This document shows positions 11,760-24,549 of a stretch of 64,000 nucleotides of DNA, in pieces. The DNA lies in assembly GCA_000231825.2 (NCBI GenBank), contig JH720306.1:904199-968198 (forward strand), written 5' to 3'. Within the stretch, counting starts at the first letter, position 1. Every line of letters starts with the position of its first letter. The notes below the pieces were generated by a model that saw nothing but the letters and a program-made list of their open reading frames with translations, was not told the DNA's origin and ran no database searches. The translations under genes and the position numbers were made by a program. Origin of the DNA: Tetrahymena elliotti 4EA. Taxonomy: Eukaryota; Ciliophora; Oligohymenophorea; Hymenostomatida; Tetrahymenidae.

Positions 11760-13445
11760 TTATTTTTTTAATCTTATCAGAAATAAAATCTGTTTGCTAA
11801 GGTTTTTGATAAAAATATTAATATCTTCAAAATCTTCAAAAGATTTATTGCACGCATTAATAAAAAAGTATAATCAGGAAACCAAACACAATTTATTATA
11901 AATAAATCTTTCTAAAAGAATCGAAAAGACTCTGACCTGATTATACAAATTCTAATTCTTTATCCACTCATTATAAATTAAAATTTATAATTTTAATAAA
12001 TTGTTTTTCTGAATTTATTAAAATAGACATGATAAAAGCTAACATAAATTATCTAAAATCAAATAAAAAGTTGGTCAAATTTTTTATAGTTGTTGGTCAT
12101 TTTTTATCTAAAAATTAAATTATTGGTAAATCAAAATCTTATTTTATTGTTCAACAACAAAAAAATTCAACTTAAAGTTTTATTTGAATACAAAAACTAG
12201 TTTTTAAATTAATTTAAAATAATTAATGTATCTATTTATTTTTTATAAATTATTTATTTTGATACCGAAGAAGCTGTGTTAAAATTAAATATACAGCTTA
12301 GTTAAATGTTTAAAACTTTAAGTTATTTTAATATTTATTAATAAAATCAAACAAAATAAGATATTTCTTTTAAAGAATTTTTAGATTTAAATATTTTTCA
12401 TTCAAAAGAATTAACAAATTAATAAACATTTTAAGATTAAATATTTTGTTATTCCATCAGACTTCTTAAATATTTGATTTAATTTTTTACAAAACCTATT
12501 AATAATATCAAAAAGAAATTTTATTCATTAATTATTCTTCTTAAGAATACAAATAAATTATCTTTTTAAAAAATAATTAACATTAATTCTTTAGAAACAT
12601 TATTGAGAATAAGTAATGTCTAATATCTAATTATTATATAAATTCAATCTATTTTTTAGCAAAACACATTTATTTAAAAGGTATTTTTATGTTTTGTGTT
12701 AAGTAATCCTTTAAAATATTTAAGTAAGTGAGAATCCCTTACCTTTTAGTGCTTCCATATTTTTGAAAAATTCTACTGCATTTATTATTTCATTTATTTT
12801 AAGCAAAGATAAGAGTTTCTAAAAGTAATTTTTTAGTTAAAAATCTATTCTTAGCTTTTATTTATCTTTAAAAAATATTTTACATTTTTAATTTGGATAT
12901 TTTACAAAAACATTTTTCATTTCATATTTTTTTTTTGAATTTATTTTTACTAATACATCAAGAATAAAAAATTGTTGTCAATAGATTTTATTTGAAACTA
13001 TTTTCTCATTTGTTTATTAAAGTAGGTTAATTTCTTACAATTTTTAATAAAATATTTCAAAACGTTAATCTCAAAAGCATTTCTTAGAATCAATCTTTTA
13101 AATCCCAAATATATTTTAAAAAATAAATTATATTTGTCTGAATAGATAGAAAATAAAGTTTTAGTAAAATTGATTGTGTGTGGTATTTAAATACAAAATA
13201 ATTTGAAAATATCTATAGCTAGTGAATTATTCTTTTTCAACTAAATCATCAAAAATAAATATAAATGAAAAGTAAGTTTAACTCATTAATATTTTTATTA
13301 TGATTGAATCAATGGTATTTATTTTTGATAAAAATTTATTTGAAGAACAATGTTCTAGTTCTTTATTAATGGCATTATTTTTGATAAAAATTTAATTTAC
13401 TTTTTTCAATATAACCAAAGAAATTTAAGTAATAATATAATTTAA
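11760..13445. other. AT-rich spacer with one exon-like fragment
   Basis: No complete gene. On the minus strand 12920-12739 reads as about 60 residues starting MKNVFVKYPNQKCKIFFKDK and ending ...NEIINAVEFFKNMEALK right before a GT donor; it looks like one exon or a relic of a lost gene, but no partner exon is convincing. The rest is A/T runs. Confidence 0.35.
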
Positions 13446-16130
13446 ATGGTTTAGCAAGTCGTTTACATCTGGTTTAGAAAATAATTAAATTTATTTTATT
13501 GTTAACATACTCATTCAATTATTTAAACAGAGGTGTTTTAAAAAGAATTTTAGTAAGCTATTACTTTTTTTTAATCCACAATAAACTTGCTTTTTAAAGA
13601 AATCTAAAATTTTGTTTTTGCCTGAAAAAAAAATTAATTATGACTTCTGTATTTTTTCTTTTTTATGTAATGTTAGAAATTGATTAAAAATTTCAAAAAA
13701 TTTATGCATCGAAAATTTATTCTATGATTGGAGATAATCTTTTTTTTTTTAAAAATCGATAGAAAAAATGAGTTGCATTTTTTATTATTGAAATAAAATC
13801 TTATTTAATTTTAAGTATTTTGTGATTTTAAAAAGAAAGCATCATTTAATGTATAGAAAATAATTATATTTAAGAGATATCTATGTAAGACTATAATGCG
13901 CATTTCAAGATAGACAAATTATCTTTGACTCTTATTGGGGCTGGGTGATATTAACTTGTGGAAATAAAAAACACTTTTAAGAATTATTATAAAGATGTAA
14001 TTTTTTAAATGTAAAAGTATAATTATAAAATTCAACAGAAAAAGATTATACTTAAATTAAAAAATTGGTTCATTAATTAAGGTATATTTTGTTTATTGAT
14101 TTTATGAATTTTTTGCACTTACTCTTTAATCAAAATAAGAATATCATTTTTTGAATGTAAATGTAATTTTTTATCTTTAGTTAGACAAATTTCAGCAAAA
14201 TGTTAAGTTATTTTAATTCAAACCATTTTTATAATTTAATTAAAGATATAGCATAAAAGGTTAATTTTAATTTTTCATTTCTTAAATCATTATTTTCAAT
14301 CATTTTTAAAAGGAAAAAATTTAAATATTATTTTATATTTTGATTTCTATAATTAAAGACTAAAATATTTCAAAAAAATAATTTAAAAATCGAAGGATAG
14401 CGGATGTTTAAATTAAAGAAAAATATTTGAAACAAATATTAATTAAGTGACAAGTAATATTTATGTGAATATATGTATAGAAACTTGATTAACTCACTCT
14501 TTTTAAAAATACCAAATTTAAAAAATTAATGGATTGATTGCGAAATTTATTTAAATTTTTTAATGGAATATTAACAAGTATTTTAAGGTAACTTGAGTTA
14601 TAAGATTTTGTTAATTTGATGTTATTTAATTATGATTATTATAGCTTGTTACTTAGATGTTTATTTTTATATTTTTAAACTATTGGTATTTCAGAAATAA
14701 TTTGATTGAACAAATTATACTAATAAATTATGTTTCGGATTTTCAGATTCTGTTAGTAAATCTAATTAAAAATATTTATGTTGAAATTAAACCCGAAATT
14801 AGTAAATCATTCATAAATCTGGAAAGACCTATCTCGAGATGAATAAAATACTGCATTGAAAAATTTAAAAGCAATAACTCTATTTAAAATTTAGAATAAA
14901 AAAGTATCTTGTTTACAAGATAAAGAAAGAAAGTGTTGCATCACGCTTTTGTTTTGAAACCAATAGATTGTTTGATTTATTGAAATTATGTGAAGAATTA
15001 GAAGAAAATTTCTTCAAAATTATTAAATTACTATCTATACTATTTACTAAAAAAGTCCTCAGAAAAACTTGAAGTAAGGAAGATCAAAGATTAAATTTAG
15101 TTAATAGAGGCAAAGTTTTTTAAATCTAATGACCTAAAATTTTGATGCCTTTAAAAATAAGTGGATTGTTTTTGTAATGAAAATATGTGGAATTTTATAA
15201 ATTTAAAAGTCTTTTGTAACCAAATGTGATAAGATTATTCAAACAAGAAAAATATTTAACAAATATAAGGTTTCTCATAGTTATTTTAACTTTTTTATTT
15301 CAAGTATATTTTAAATAATATTTACTTGAGTGAGGTGTGAATGGAATTTTAGATGTATTTTAGAGTGCATTAAATATTTTGGAATGCTGCGCTAAAATCT
15401 AAATTATTTTTTTCAAGCCCTGTTAAATAAAAATTTGAGGAGTAGAGATGAGACCTATTTAAAAATTCTTAGAATTATGTTTAAATCTAATAGCTAAGTA
15501 AGTTTGTGTATTAAAGAAGCTATATTAAATTTGTATGAATGTAATCTCTAGATTGTGCTCCCTGACATCAAAAATTAAAATTAATGTTATTATTAATAAA
15601 GCAATACACCTGATTTACTAATTCGAGATGATAAATAGTATACTCATTTACATCTATAGAAATATTTTTCTGACTAAATCTTACATAGGCAAATATTTTA
15701 GATGCTGGTTAATATTCAGATACTAATTTCTTTTGTTACAGTAATTAAATCACAAGGCCTCCTTTAATATCATAGTAAAACTGTATTGTTTCAAGATCTA
15801 TTCAATAAATTACTCTGATTACTGGATGATTTATGTTTGAATATTTGCTTGGTTTATGAACTTTAAAAAAACAGTAATAGTAAAAGAAAGTGTAGATTTA
15901 AATTCTTGTAAGCTGTTTTTCAAAGATATATTATATTTTATTAGAAAAAAAATTTAAATAAATATTTGTCTGTTTGTTTGTGTGTGTCTGTGCGAGTGTT
16001 TAATTTAATCAATCGAACTTCGATAATCCTTACAAACCAGCAAGATGAGCTGATTACTTTTTCTAAAATTGAAAGATTCCTCAGAAAAAAGTAAGAGATT
16101 TTATTTATCAATTCACAAATTTATTAAATT
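13446..16130 (+). pseudogene. Relic of a large protein gene, many frameshifts
   Basis: Protein-like text runs along the plus strand for about 2.7 kb but switches frame repeatedly. Clear pieces are 13822-14154 (includes YLRDIYVRLQCAFQDRQIIF and FDSYWGWVILTCGNKKHFQE), 14157-14450, 14657-14840, 14838-14955, about 14950-15070, about 15040-15143, and 15144-15812 with further text to about 15960. In the last stretch two in-frame TGAs occur (15333 and 15813) and the text includes LLNKNLRSRDETYLKILRIM. The four shifts between 14840 and 15144 are all in the same direction (+1). No introns fit. The helix-rich Leu/Lys/Glu composition and the last motif faintly recall RIH-type regions of IP3/ryanodine receptors, but I would not assign it. 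It is most likely a pseudogene; sequencing indels are the alternative. Confidence 0.5.
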
Positions 16131-17628
16131 TGTAATTGAATTTGAGGCAGTAAAACTTTTAAAATAGAAAAAATGAAATGAATGCTTATTATTGATGTTT
16201 TGATTGAAGTAATTTGATAGTGTACATACATAATTGATTTTAATCTGCCAACAGTAATGAAAAGTTAATAAAATTTTTTATTTACTTTCATAATTAAGTC
16301 GAGTAGTATTGAGCGGTTTTAATTGCGGTTCATTGCATTTTCTTAAAATTTTGGATTATTTGGGATGCACTAAGATTTGTGGCTTTGATTAAAAGAATTA
16401 TTTTAACAGGTTACATGGATTCTATTTTTCATTTAATTAGATATTTGTAAAAGAATTAAAACTGAAACTCAAGATATTTTGTCCAGATTTTAGTGGGTTT
16501 GATCTAAATATAATTATCTTTTTATTTACTTCCACATAAAACAATAATACTCAAAGATTTATGTAAATTTCTTTTATCTTCAGAATCTAATGGGATTTAC
16601 TTTTAATAAATCTAAATAAAAAAGTCTAGATTTAAATTTTTTACTTCTATGACCTTGTAACAAATGAGTAATACAAAGATAACGTCACTCTTCAATCATT
16701 TTAAATTATTTTACCCGATAGTCATAGATATTTTCTTTATTGTGTTTTGTCTTCTGTCTTCCATAATTTAATATGCATTTTCATACAATTAGCATAATTT
16801 TACTGTTAATATTTGGAACTAACTTTAAAATTAAGATGATATTTTGCAAGATATTTTGTGAAGTTAAGTATCACATCTCCCCTTTTTTCACATTCAATTT
16901 CGCTTACAGTAGAAATACACATGCAATTTATTTTTCTTTCATAGATGAGAGATTTTGATATTGTGGAGAAATATTATTAAACAATTCAATAGTAAATTTA
17001 AATCATAATTAAAGGGTTTATGGAGAGAAAGAATAACTCTTTTTTTAGTACCTAAATGTAGGTTAGAGGATGTAAAAATAAGCTGAATGGGAGTGTAAAA
17101 AGTAAAATATAATCAATTCCGAGTAATAATATTATATTGATTAGAAATAATATATGCTGTAATTGTTAATGAAATATGAAGAATGTAATTAAATGAATTA
17201 GAAATATATCAGATGATAAAAGCAAAGGTTTACATTTTTACTTTAAAAAATCTGATGAATTCAACCAAAAAAGAAAGAATAATTTAATTGATTTATTCTT
17301 ACTTGATTAAAACAAACAAAAAAAATCTTAAAAATCTAGCCCTTTGATTGCCAATCAAAGTTTTTAAAAACTAAAAGGATCAAAAAATATAATAATTTGT
17401 TAAGTAAAAAATAATTAAAAAAGCTCATTCAAAATCTTTAAAAATTTAACAAACTAAATTTTTATCTAATCCAACTCACACACACACACACATACACATA
17501 TACTAAACTGATAGTCCACTACATTGATCTATCTGACAACCTTAATCAGTATACAATATAATAAATATATCCGAAACAATACTCTCTATAATTTATAAAT
17601 ACAGTCAACAAATATTAATCAATCAAGA
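16131..17628. other. AT-rich spacer
   Basis: I see no convincing gene. Short frames (for example 16773-16958) are isolated, hydrophobic and without introns or matching neighbours. The right end is the promoter side of the gene at 17629. Confidence 0.4.
17474..17502. repeat. CA dinucleotide repeat
   Basis: A short (CA)n tract, slightly interrupted, about 130 bp upstream of the start codon at 17629. It is the only clear dinucleotide repeat of this kind in the local spacer. Confidence 0.7.
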
Positions 17629-18438
17629 ATGAAAGACGGCTTAGAAATCTTCAACGCAAACTTAAATGAAGTTATGAAAATGATTGCTTATTAATAGCAA
17701 CAAGGAATTAGCTAAGAGTAATTATTATCTGCTCTTTAGCTTTAAATTATGCAATAGGCTTACCTTGCATAACAATTAAATTTTATTCCTTAACCTTCTG
17801 AATCATCTACCTCTACTCTTGAAGAGTAATAATATTAACCAAGATAATATGCATAAAGAAAATTTATTATTGGTGGCTTTGGAACTAACGGCTATGACTC
17901 AAGTTCTCATGCTATGGAATACTTATATGATTATCTTAGTTCAAATGAATAATTTGATTTCTTTGAATAAGTTAAATAATCTTGGGAGGATATTGATAAC
18001 TACATAAACGATTTATAAGAAGAAATCCATTAAAATGAAAAATAAGGTATTGAAACCATTTATATTCATTTTGCAGTTAACAACACCCCCTTCATTCGTT
18101 TAGAGAAATGTGCTTACAACAATAAAGCATTTGTTCTTCCTGAAATTAGCAGTGTTCCCAGCGAGCAAGTATCCCATAATATTGATTAAACTAGACCTCA
18201 TAATTCAGTTTTAAATACTAATTTATCCATTGACTACATAAAGACTTTCTTACATTCAGATAATTATTGGGCAAGTGAAAGCACCAATCCAGGATTAAAC
18301 TCTAACAATTATCTTTACTACCGTGCCCTTCAAGTTACAAATCAAAAAGCTATAATGGTAAACTTGCCAAGCTTATTGAATGAAAACAAAGAAAGTATTT
18401 CACTCTTCTTATAAGATCTTATTAAATCTTTAAACTGA
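17629..18438 (+). CDS. Pyroglutamyl-peptidase-like pseudoenzyme (C15 fold)
   Basis: Single exon, 269 residues. The first 65 residues are Gln-rich and low complexity. From FIIGGFGTNGYDSSSHAMEY on, the chain follows pyroglutamyl peptidase I (family C15): the GF...N/S-S nucleating loop, an internal IYIHFAVNNTPFIRLEKCAYN segment in parts, where the Glu of RLEKCAYNN matches the family's catalytic Glu, then a proline-containing loop, and a segment ASESTNPGLNSNNYLYYRAL that aligns with the usual S-x-x-AG-x-Y-L-C-N-x-x-x-Y. The catalytic Cys position reads Asn. The later H-V-P motif reads MVNLPSL, so the catalytic His is Asn as well. By family knowledge it should not cleave pyroglutamate; a binding or regulatory role is an inference. 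No signal peptide. Confidence 0.7.
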
Positions 18439-19338
18439 ATGACTAGTTTTTAAAAAGTTGTATGAAAAAATAGACTATATACCGACTTACTAATGAACCT
18501 TCTCTCTTCCTCAGCTGATATATCAAATTATAATGAAAAAATAGTTAAAAATAATCAATTCAAATAATATCAAAATTTGTAAATTAGCAAATTTTCATAA
18601 TAGTTTAATCAGCTCTTATTAATTAATTGATAAATAAATAAATCAAACAATTATTATTTAAATTTCTCTGGGAGCTTTCTACTTTTTTGTTGATTGATTG
18701 ATAAACAAATCAATAAAAACTATCAATTTCAAACTCAACTACTACTACTATTATGAGTGTTAGTTATTATGTAAAAAAACATCGAAATAGTTAATACACA
18801 GTCTCTTTGTTGATTCAATACTCATAGATTGATTAATAAAACCAAAACAATCAGAAAATTGAAGAAAAGTAAAATCCCATCTATCTTAAAACTCTCTAAA
18901 TCTCATGATAACTTCCCTTTTTATTTCCCTAAAAAACAAACAAATAAAATCAACCCTTTCTAACAATCTTATTCACTTTTTATTAAAGAAAATCAATCAT
19001 TCCTACTACCTTTATAAAGAAACACAAAATATACTTTTTCAAATAACAAAATATAAATGAAAAGAGGTAAAGAGAGATCTATTAAATCTCTTAAACTTTT
19101 CTAGTTTTTATATTACAAATCTTAAATTATATAATGATATACAAATCTTTCTATATAATATATCCTTTTATCTATCTATCTTCTTTGTTTATTTATCTAT
19201 AATCCTCCTTCTACCTACCTTTAAAGAAATTTACTAAAATACACCAAATTTTAATTTAAATTATTTCAAAAATGCCAAAATGTCTTCTTAAATATTTTGT
19301 AAATTCATTTAAATAATACTTACCTGCATAACTTAAAA
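18439..19338. other. AT-rich spacer
   Basis: No supported gene. A 51-codon frame from ATG 18753 is isolated and not annotated. The region is rich in 'caaat' and 'tctatct' tracts. Confidence 0.45.
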
Positions 19339-19916
19339 ATGAACCAAAGCCAAACTTTGTTTAAATATGAAGAAAAGAGATTACTTTAAGCACATTTAAT
19401 AAACTTTAAATAATCTATACAACTAAATGATATAGAAAATAAATATGTATGTATGCTTTTACTTAAAAATTCTTCTTTATTTTAAACTTTTCAAACTCAA
19501 AAAATGAAAAAGCATCTAAATTCTTAATAATCTATGAGAGCCTAAAAGACTTTCAACAATTTTAGTAGAATATTTATAATTCTAAAGAGGCTAGTAAAAA
19601 AGCATTATGAGGAAGTCAGAGGATTCTAAATTAGTTTTTACAATGATTTAAACACTTAAAATGAAAAAAGTTAGAATTTATAACAAACAACCTCTACTGA
19701 AAATTTAAAAAATAAGAGATGCACTAGTTATCAATATATGTATATAATAAAAAAACTTTAAAATTATTAAGTTGTGATTCTAATCTTGGATCATAATTAG
19801 AGGTGATAAATCTATTAGCATAATCTAAATTTATTGAAATAATACTGAATAATCAAGCATCAAATTAAAAATAGATCCTGTACTTTAGTGATAGGAACAG
19901 AATGTATTTGAAATGA
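19339..19916 (+). CDS. Unknown small protein, 2 exons
   Basis: I do not recognise it. Exon 19339-19739 (start MNQSQTLFKYEEKRLLQAHL) joins 19772-19916 if a 32-nt GT-AG intron is removed; the joined frame is 181 residues and ends in ...FSDRNRMYLK before TGA 19914. Without splicing, the first frame stops at 19806, and the second-exon text (GSQLEVINLLAQSKFIEIIL) is lost. The intron would be shorter than every other one seen here (49 nt or more), so an indel or a pseudogene is the alternative. The chain is basic, Gln- and Asn-rich, with no membrane segment or known motif. Confidence 0.4.
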
Positions 19917-22900
19917 GTGATTTTAAAAATCTTTTATGAAAAGTTGTAAAATGCGTATTAGGCCTGATTAATTTATAGGATGCTCTGCTTTATGAGATAA
20001 ATAATTTTGATAATTTTGTTACACTTAATTTCTGTTTAGTTCTTTTATTAATTGATTTCTTTGTTTACACATATCTGATGAATTCTTCAATCTATTTTTG
20101 ATATTTTTCTTTTTTTTGAGTAAAATTTAAAATCACTTTTAATTTCTTTTTGATGTTTTTGAGTGTTTAATACTGCTAGGAGTATTCCCTCAAATACCTC
20201 TTTGATAATTTTTATCTATAATTTAATTACATGACAGAATTTTAAAAAAATCTTAGTGAAGCTATTTATCATTCATTATTCTAACAAATTAAAGTTTCTT
20301 TTCTAATATTATTTTATTTAATAAATTAACTTACAAAAGAAAGAGTGTTGCATTAATAAGCAAGTATTTTGCTTCATAATTATTTTAGCATTTTATGCGC
20401 TTATTGATGTTATACTTTTGAGATGATTGATCTATCTCATTATTAATAATATTCAAGCTTAGCAGAAAAAATAAGTTTTAATCAAATTATTAATTGACGC
20501 ATTTTGAGTTGGGTATATATCTAACATTTTTACGTCGGGCACACAATAGATAGATTACATTCTAATTCCTAAGTAACTGCACTTATTTCCCCACCCTTTG
20601 ATTGATTTGCCTCTATGTTTGTTTATTACATGAATTTTGTTAATGACTTCCCACTTAGTAATATTTATTTTTTGAAAAGAAAAGAATAACAAGGGCTTGT
20701 TTTAAAAATTATTTGTTTTGATAATAATTTCTATGATAATTCTTTAAATTTGTTTCATTTTTATTTTTCTCTTTGATATTGTTTAATTTCACTAATTACC
20801 AAAAGAGATTAACTTTTCTGTCATAAATAGATACTATTAATTTTTTTCAAATTAGAATTACCCAATAAAGATCAAAAATTCTGTAAAATCCGATTTGATT
20901 TGATTTTATTTACCAGAATTCCCGAATTAATTACTGAATTCTCAATATTCTTTTATGCTTTAGTTTATTAAATCTGATATTAATAACAAAACAATTAATC
21001 AGCCCTTTTTTCAATCAAAAGCTAACAAATAAATAAATAAAATACCACAATAAAGAAAATACTTATCTACAATTAATCTATTCTTATAATAATAACTTTT
21101 TTTATTCTTAAACCCTCTATTTTAATGTAATTTTAAAGAATAGAAAAAGAAACAAAATAGATTATTTCTAATTAAATTATTAACCTTATTTTTAAATAAA
21201 ATTATACATAGACGCATCAAAAGAGACTCAAGGCAGAAGTGCATATCAAAGCTGTTCTGTAACAAAAAAATGATAAACCATTTAAAAATTGAAAGTAATT
21301 GATTGAATCTAAAAAAATAATCAAATCTAATTTCAATAAAAACCAATTTCGATGATTATTTTCATCATACGTTGAGTTAATAATTAATTAATAAAAGCTA
21401 GTTAATTCTTGTTAAAGTGCTTTTACATCTCCAAATACTTGTAAACACAATAAAAATCTAAAGTAAAGTTGAAAATATAACAGAAGTTAATTCAATATAA
21501 AAATACTCTTTTTTATTAAAACTACTGGCTAAAAGCATACAAATTTCTACAGTGACGCAAAAATATTATTGTTTTTATCTCTATCTGATAACACTGAGTG
21601 ATTTATCTTTTGTTAGTTATTGAACATGCTTACATTACTTTTCAAACAATTTATATATCTTGAGTATGCAAGGTTTTATTTTATTTTCATAAATATTTAT
21701 TTAATTAAATGTATTTTTTATCATAAGTGTAATTTGATTCATATTCATCAAAATGTATTCTACTTGATTGAATATTTTTTGTTAAACATATTTAGCTATC
21801 CAAGATATTTCTTAATCTATAAGCAAAATTCATAGTATAAAGTAATGAATCATCAACAAATAGGTTATTTAATGCCAATTCCATGTCAATATTCATTTTT
21901 CTAACCAATAAATTAACTAATAAATTTTAAATTTTGAAATGGATAAATTTTGTTTTGTGATTTCGTCAATATAATTGTTGAAATGTATTAAAAAAGGCAA
22001 TAAGTATTTTTATTATGATCAAAATACATATTTTACCTAAATATTTTTTGAATTAAATTTATCCCAAAAATATGTTTTATCAGTCAATAATTTATTCAAA
22101 AAAAAATTTGAAGTTTCCAAAGTTGAATTTTGTTCTGTCTTTTTTAACATTTCAATAAGAATAAGACAATAAATATTTTATTTATATTTTAAACTAATTT
22201 TGACTAATTAGCCTAAGCTTTTATCTTCTACTTAATTTGAGTTGTATAAAATACTAAAGCGCTTTCATAACGCCATACATAACATTTAGACTGATTACTA
22301 CACTTTGCAGACTATCAGTTTGATTTATAGTAGTTCTTCTCTTTTTTAAATAATTAATAAAAAAATATATTATTTTTTTAATTTCAATCTAAATTAAGAT
22401 ATATTTTACTATTAACAAATAAATTGTTTAATTCATGTTTTATTTTGTAATTTTCTTCTTTACGTGTAAAAATTTTTTTCTCAATTAATATCAAAAATAA
22501 TATTTTAATATTATTCTTTTTTTTAATGTAAAAATATAGTATTTCAAAAATCAAATATTATTTAATAAATATCAAAGATTTAAAAATAGTTTTTTAATTT
22601 TGGTGTAAGCATAAAATGGTAATGCATTTATGTTTTTTTACTTTTTATTTTGAATTTTTTTAATGAATTCATATTTGGAATGAGCATCAAAACTAATAAC
22701 ATAAGATATTATCATGTTTGTTTGTTTATTTATTATTTTTTTAGAGCAATTATTTTCTTAAGAATAAATTATTTTATTAAGATTAATTTTGGATTGACTT
22801 CTATTATTGGTATGGAAATTAGATCTAATTAAGTAAAACGTTTTTTGGTTGTTTGTAGAATTTTTTTTATTTAAATTTTATATTTAACTCAAAATAAATT

Positions 22901-23049
22901 GTTTTTTTTTTTCAAAGATTAAAAATAATTTTTTTTATAGGGATAAAAAGGAAATAAACAACAAAATATTATTTCATTTATTAATTTTAACTTTCATACG
23001 ATCTAGAATTTCAAAGTGCTAAATAAATAATAAACTAAATAATATTTTT
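19917..23049. other. Long AT-rich spacer
   Basis: About 3.1 kb without a gene I can support. Frames at 21122-21346 (minus), 21620-21835 and 22650-22832 (plus) are Phe/Ile-rich, have no introns or neighbours that fit, and look like chance openings. No tRNA, rRNA or strong repeat is visible. Confidence 0.4.
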
Positions 23050-24549
23050 TCAAAGATTAACTTTCAATCTGTCTAAGGCTAATTTTATATAGAATTAGGA
23101 GGCAGGATTAATTAAATCCTCATTAAAATCGAAATGACAATCATGTAACATTGTGTCGTTTTCTACTCTTCCTGATCCTAAAAAGAAGAAAGCACCTGGT
23201 CTTTATTTGAGATAAAAAGAAAAATCTTCAGATGCTTTAGCAGGCATAATACCAATACCAACATTTGCATCTCCAAAATGTAATTTAGCTACTCTTTCTA
23301 CATGATTTGCTTCTACCTCAGAATTAACAGTAGCAGGGAAATATATTCTCCAATTTAAATCATATTTAATTCCTCTTTCTTATTTAAGTTCTTCTAATGC
23401 AATTATTACTTCTTTTTTAACCTCCTCTGTTAATCCATCTTCAAATGATCTGAGAGTACCAGTGAGAGTAGCTTTGTCAGGGAAAACATTAAATCTATTT
23501 TTAAGATATTTAACAAACTCATTTAAATCTTTAAATATAATTAAATTAAGCATACCTTTCTCCTGCATTAAATGTGGGTAAGGTGCAAACATACTATCTT
23601 CCTTAAAATTTCTCTTAAATCTTTCTAAATTTAATATAGAAATCTACTGCAGCAGAGACAGGATCAATTGCTTTTTCTGGTTCACTACCATGTCCACCCT
23701 TTCCAATAATTGTTAAATTTATAACTGTAACTTCAGACATCACTGGGCCTGGTTTGACCATCAAATAACCTACTTTATGAGTGGGCCAGTTATGGAATCC
23801 ATAAACCTTTTTGAATAAAATTGAAAGATTTTAATAAAAGTAGATTTCTTAGAAAAAGTTTCATCAAATATTTGTGAATTATTTCTAAAACTTTTATTTT
23901 AACAAGTCAGTTATGATATTGATAATTACCTCTTATACTTAGTCAAGGCATCCATCTTAAATCATTACAAGGGCACCGCTATCAGGACCTTCTTCACTAG
24001 GTTAGAATAATAAACGAATAACCTATAATTTATTTGATACAAAAATAATGAATAACATTAGAAAAGTGTGAAATAAATTTTCATTTACCTTATTTGAGGG
24101 GATTTTATCTATGATATCCAAATAGAGACTTGTAAATCCAAGAAGGCAAGTTGTATGACCATCATGACCGCACATATGAGCAGCACCGTTAGTACTTTAG
24201 TATTCTAAATGAGGATTCTCTTCTTTCATAGATAAAGCATCGATATCTGCTCTAAAGGCAATAAATCTATCTTCACCTTCAGGAGCAGCTTAGCCTAATT
24301 GAAGAATATAAATAATAATTTTATAAATTTAGAACATTTCAATTAAAATTAATTACCTCTGATGTCTACAACTAACCCTGTCCCAGCACATACTTTGATT
24401 TATTCTTCTTTAATCCCAATTGATAAAAGAAATTCTTTAATGTTTTTCTGAGTTTATACTTCTTTGAATCCTGTTTCAGGATGCAAATGCATGTGTCTTC
24501 TGAATTAAATGAGCTTATTAATATCAAATTTACTAGCTTAAGTAGACAT
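23050..24549 (-). CDS. M20-family amidohydrolase (aminoacylase-like)
   Basis: Metal-dependent hydrolase of the M20D group, which removes acyl groups from N-acyl amino acids or related amides. Five exons (24549-24357, 24294-24089, 24022-23930, 23806-23556, 23494-23050) give 395 residues, the usual family length. Motifs in order: RRHMHLHPETGF, FRADIDALSMKEE, metal-ligand motif AAHMCGHDGHTTC (Cys-Gly-His-Asp-Gly-His), PSEEGPDSGALVMI (Glu-Glu pair), GHGSEPEKAIDPV in the lid domain, and MPAKASEDFSFYL near the C-terminus. All metal ligands are present. The frame stays open upstream of the chosen ATG to 24779; a start at 24678 would add 43 residues that contain Lys and Arg but no acidic residue, like a mitochondrial presequence. 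Substrate cannot be told from sequence. Confidence 0.9.

Noticed and set aside
14941..15594. A 217-codon TGA-free frame on the minus strand
   Set aside because: It is very rich in Phe with almost no acidic residues, and the opposite strand carries much better protein-like text; taken as antisense shadow.
16773..16958. 61-codon frame starting MHFHTISIILLLI
   Set aside because: Signal-like start but only 61 codons, unrelated surroundings, and no support from splicing.
18753..18908. 51-codon frame starting MSVSYYVKK
   Set aside because: Isolated, no introns or partner exons, composition no different from the flanking spacer.
21122..21835. Two hydrophobic frames (minus 21122-21346, plus 21620-21835)
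   Set aside because: Phe/Ile/Tyr-rich as expected from random A/T-rich DNA; no start context or neighbours that support a gene.
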